Source of the DNA: Flaccisagitta enflata
Lineage: Eukaryota; Chaetognatha; Sagittoidea; Aphragmophora
Direction: 5' to 3'
Assembly: GCA_965153355.1 (NCBI GenBank)
Contig: OZ231127.1
Span: 53,382,001 to 53,446,000, forward strand
DNA: 64,000 nucleotides
The notes beneath the pieces were generated by a model, which made no database searches, had not been told where the DNA came from, and worked only from the letters and a program-made list of their open reading frames with translations. Shown in pieces: positions 61,716-64,000 of this stretch. Made by a program: the position numbers and the translations under genes. Each line of letters starts with the position of its first letter. Position 1 is the first letter of the stretch.

Positions 61716-62210
61716 GCATAGGGGGAATTTCGAGACGTCCGTCCTTCCGTCCGTCCGTCCTTCCGTCCGTTCTTCCGTCCGTCCTTCCCTCCCCCCTTGG
61801 CCATCGGAGCCTCAAGTCTACAGTCTTAAGCCTAATTTTGGTCCTCTGAGCCCTCAAATTAGCCCTTTAAGACCTCAACTAAGCACTCTAAAGCTCAAAT
61901 CAGCTCTCCAGACCTCATATCTGCCCTCAATACCTCAAATCAGCCCTCCAGACCTCAAATTCGCCCTCCAGGCCTCAAATCAACTCGTCAGGCCTCAAAT
62001 TTGTCCTCTAGGCCTCAAGCCTGCCCCCCAAACCTTAAATCTGCTCTTTTGGACTAAATTCTGCCATCCCGACTTCAAATCCGCCTCAGGACTTCTCGAA
62101 ATTCACCCCTGTGTCCTACAGGACATCGGCCCTTCGGGGCCGCTGCCCTGCTCCCACTCCACTACTTCACTTGATCACTCCAAGCAGGGCATCGGGTACC
62201 GCTGACCATG
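61716..62210. repeat. Foldback C-family copy
   Basis: Left GGGGGAATTTCGAGACGTCC with CCGTCCTTCC runs; a ~20-bp array of CCTCAAATCAGCCCTCCAGA units; right CTCGAAATTCACCCCTGTGT, GACATCGGCCCTTCGGGGCC and GGGCATCGGGTACCGCTGAC. Confidence 0.85.
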
Positions 62211-62436
62211 TGCGATCCTTGGATGACTAGTTTATTCCCAAATGACTAGCTAACCGACCGACTGACCTACTAAGGCTTTTTTTTTGCGCACGCTTCACGG
62301 AAGAATATGAGAATATTAAAGATAGCATAGAGGAGATTGTGTGGACTCCACCGACGAATACGAGTGGGATGGGATGCGAGGGGCGAGGGCGTGAGCGATG
62401 CCGTTTACCGATATGATTCGCGGTAAAAGTCAAAGT

Positions 62437-62950
<514 letters not shown>

Positions 62951-63094
62951 AACAGACAAACACAGAGAGATATGAAATGATGAGAGGTCTGATCTCGTGT
63001 AAAATGGTTATCTCATATTTCTCTCGCCTTTTATCTCATTTATGAATCTTAATTTTCGACTCGGATTTCCTCTTAGCATCGTCAAAAAAATTGG

Positions 63095-63305
63095 GGTTTG
63101 GAGGATTTTTGTGAAGGGTGGAGGTCGGGGACCCCTGAGAGGGTTGAGAGAGGGGAGGACTAAGGGTTAGTTGAAGGGTGGAGATCAGTGACCCCTGAGA
63201 GGGCGGTGAATGGCTGTAGGGGGGAAGACTAAGGGCTCATTTAAGGGTGGAGATGGGGATCCCTAACAGTGTGGTGAGAGGATGGTGGACTGAGAGCTAG
63301 TAAAA
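63095..63305. repeat. ~75-bp tandem repeat, about three units
   Basis: GAAGGGTGGAGGTCGGGGAC, CCCTGAGAGGG and GGACTAAGGG recur with drift. Confidence 0.75.
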
Positions 63306-63319
63306 AGTCGGGGGGGGGG

Positions 63320-63905
63320 GTAATGATGGAGTGGTGCTATTAAGAAGTGAAATGGAGAGGTGAAATGGAGGGGTGGATTGGAGAGGTGGAATGCAGGTGA
63401 AAAAGATTTGTGGAATGGAGAGGTGTTTTGGTCCTTTTGGAAAGATGGAATGGAAAGGTGGTATGCAATGAAGAGTTGAAATGGAAAGGTGGAATGGAGG
63501 GGTGTAATGAAGTGGTGGAATACAGAGATGGAATGGAGTGGTGGATTGGTGGAATGGAAAGGTCGAATGGAAAGGTGGAGTGGAAAGAGGAAATGGAGGG
63601 GTGTAATGAAGTGGTGGAATGGAAAGTTCGAATGGAACGGTGAAGTGGAAAGATGAAATGGAGTGGTGGAATGGATAGGTGGAATAGAAAGTTCTAATGG
63701 AAAGGTGGAGTGGAAAGATGAAATGGAGGGGTGGAATGAAGTGGTGGAATGGAAAGTTCGAATGGAAAGGTGGAGTGGAAAGAGGAAATGGAGTGGTGGA
63801 ATGGATTGGTGGAATGGAAAGTTCGAATGGAAAGGTGGAGTGGAAAGATGAAATGGAGGGGTGGAATGAAGTGGTGGAATGCATAGGTGGGATGGAGTGG
63901 TGGGA
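63320..63905. repeat. Purine-rich GGAAT-type tandem array
   Basis: Units of TGGAATGGA, AAAGGTGGAGTGGAAAGA and GGGGTGGAATGAAG, with a higher-order period near 100 bp. ORFs on both strands here are low complexity. Confidence 0.9.
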
Positions 63906-63914
63906 TGGGGGATG

Positions 63915-64000
63915 GGCGGGAGCAGTAATGCAAAAACCGCACGGAATTCAAAAATGTGACGGACCTACCGACCTACCGACATACCGACCGACACGGCAAA
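63915..64000 (-). repeat. Hairpin repeat H1, cut by the window edge
   Basis: GGCGGGAGCAGTAATGCAAA and AATGTGACGGACCTACCGAC, matching the interior of 48076-48538. Confidence 0.7.

Overview
The window is eukaryotic and very probably from an invertebrate animal, or at least a close holozoan relative. It holds intron-rich genes of four families typical of animals: a TEAD/Scalloped transcription factor, parvin, a GTPBP2-like GTPase and a PKA-like AGC kinase. It also holds a Penelope-like retroelement of the Naiad type (N-terminal GIY-YIG nuclease, CxC linker, C-terminal reverse transcriptase). I could assemble exon chains by hand with consensus GT-AG borders and closed reading frames for parvin (9 exons, 374 aa), GTPBP2-like (3 exons, 836 aa), the kinase (12 exons, 605 aa) and a secreted protein (11 exons, 518 aa). 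The species cannot be named from the sequence alone.

Layout. 1-3030: 5' end of a TEAD gene on the minus strand; the rest lies beyond the left edge. 3031-11729: repeats only, including a hAT-like element nested in a mariner-like one, huge CT/CTGT microsatellites and hairpin repeats. 11730-16700: the Naiad-like element with two near-identical ~900-bp pseudo-LTRs and one in-frame UGA. 18536-33141: complete parvin gene on minus; its 7.2-kb fifth intron carries a whole secreted-protein gene on plus (22350-27219). 35218-41170: GTPBP2-like gene on minus. 47150-57673: PKA-like kinase on minus with a DMG in place of DFG. 57674-64000: weak exon candidates, then microsatellites and purine-rich tandem repeats.

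The conserved genes are all on minus and functionally unlinked, although parvin (integrin adhesion), TEAD (Hippo output) and a PKA-like kinase are all signalling or adhesion genes. I see no operon-like logic.

The non-coding DNA is the striking part. At least 20 copies of a modular repeat begin with an AGTCGCG...CGCGACT hairpin followed by GTCC tracts. A second foldback family has inverted ends, each with its own hairpin, often UUCG-capped, around variable ~20-bp arrays. There are many short inverted-repeat transposons, several with clear 8-bp, 9-bp, TA or TTA target duplications. A 2.4-kb member carries a ~1.1-kb 13-bp minisatellite plus a 162-bp tandem array. Microsatellites (CT, GT, TTG) fill introns and touch splice sites. 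No rRNA, tRNA, CRISPR or bacterial-type signals were seen.
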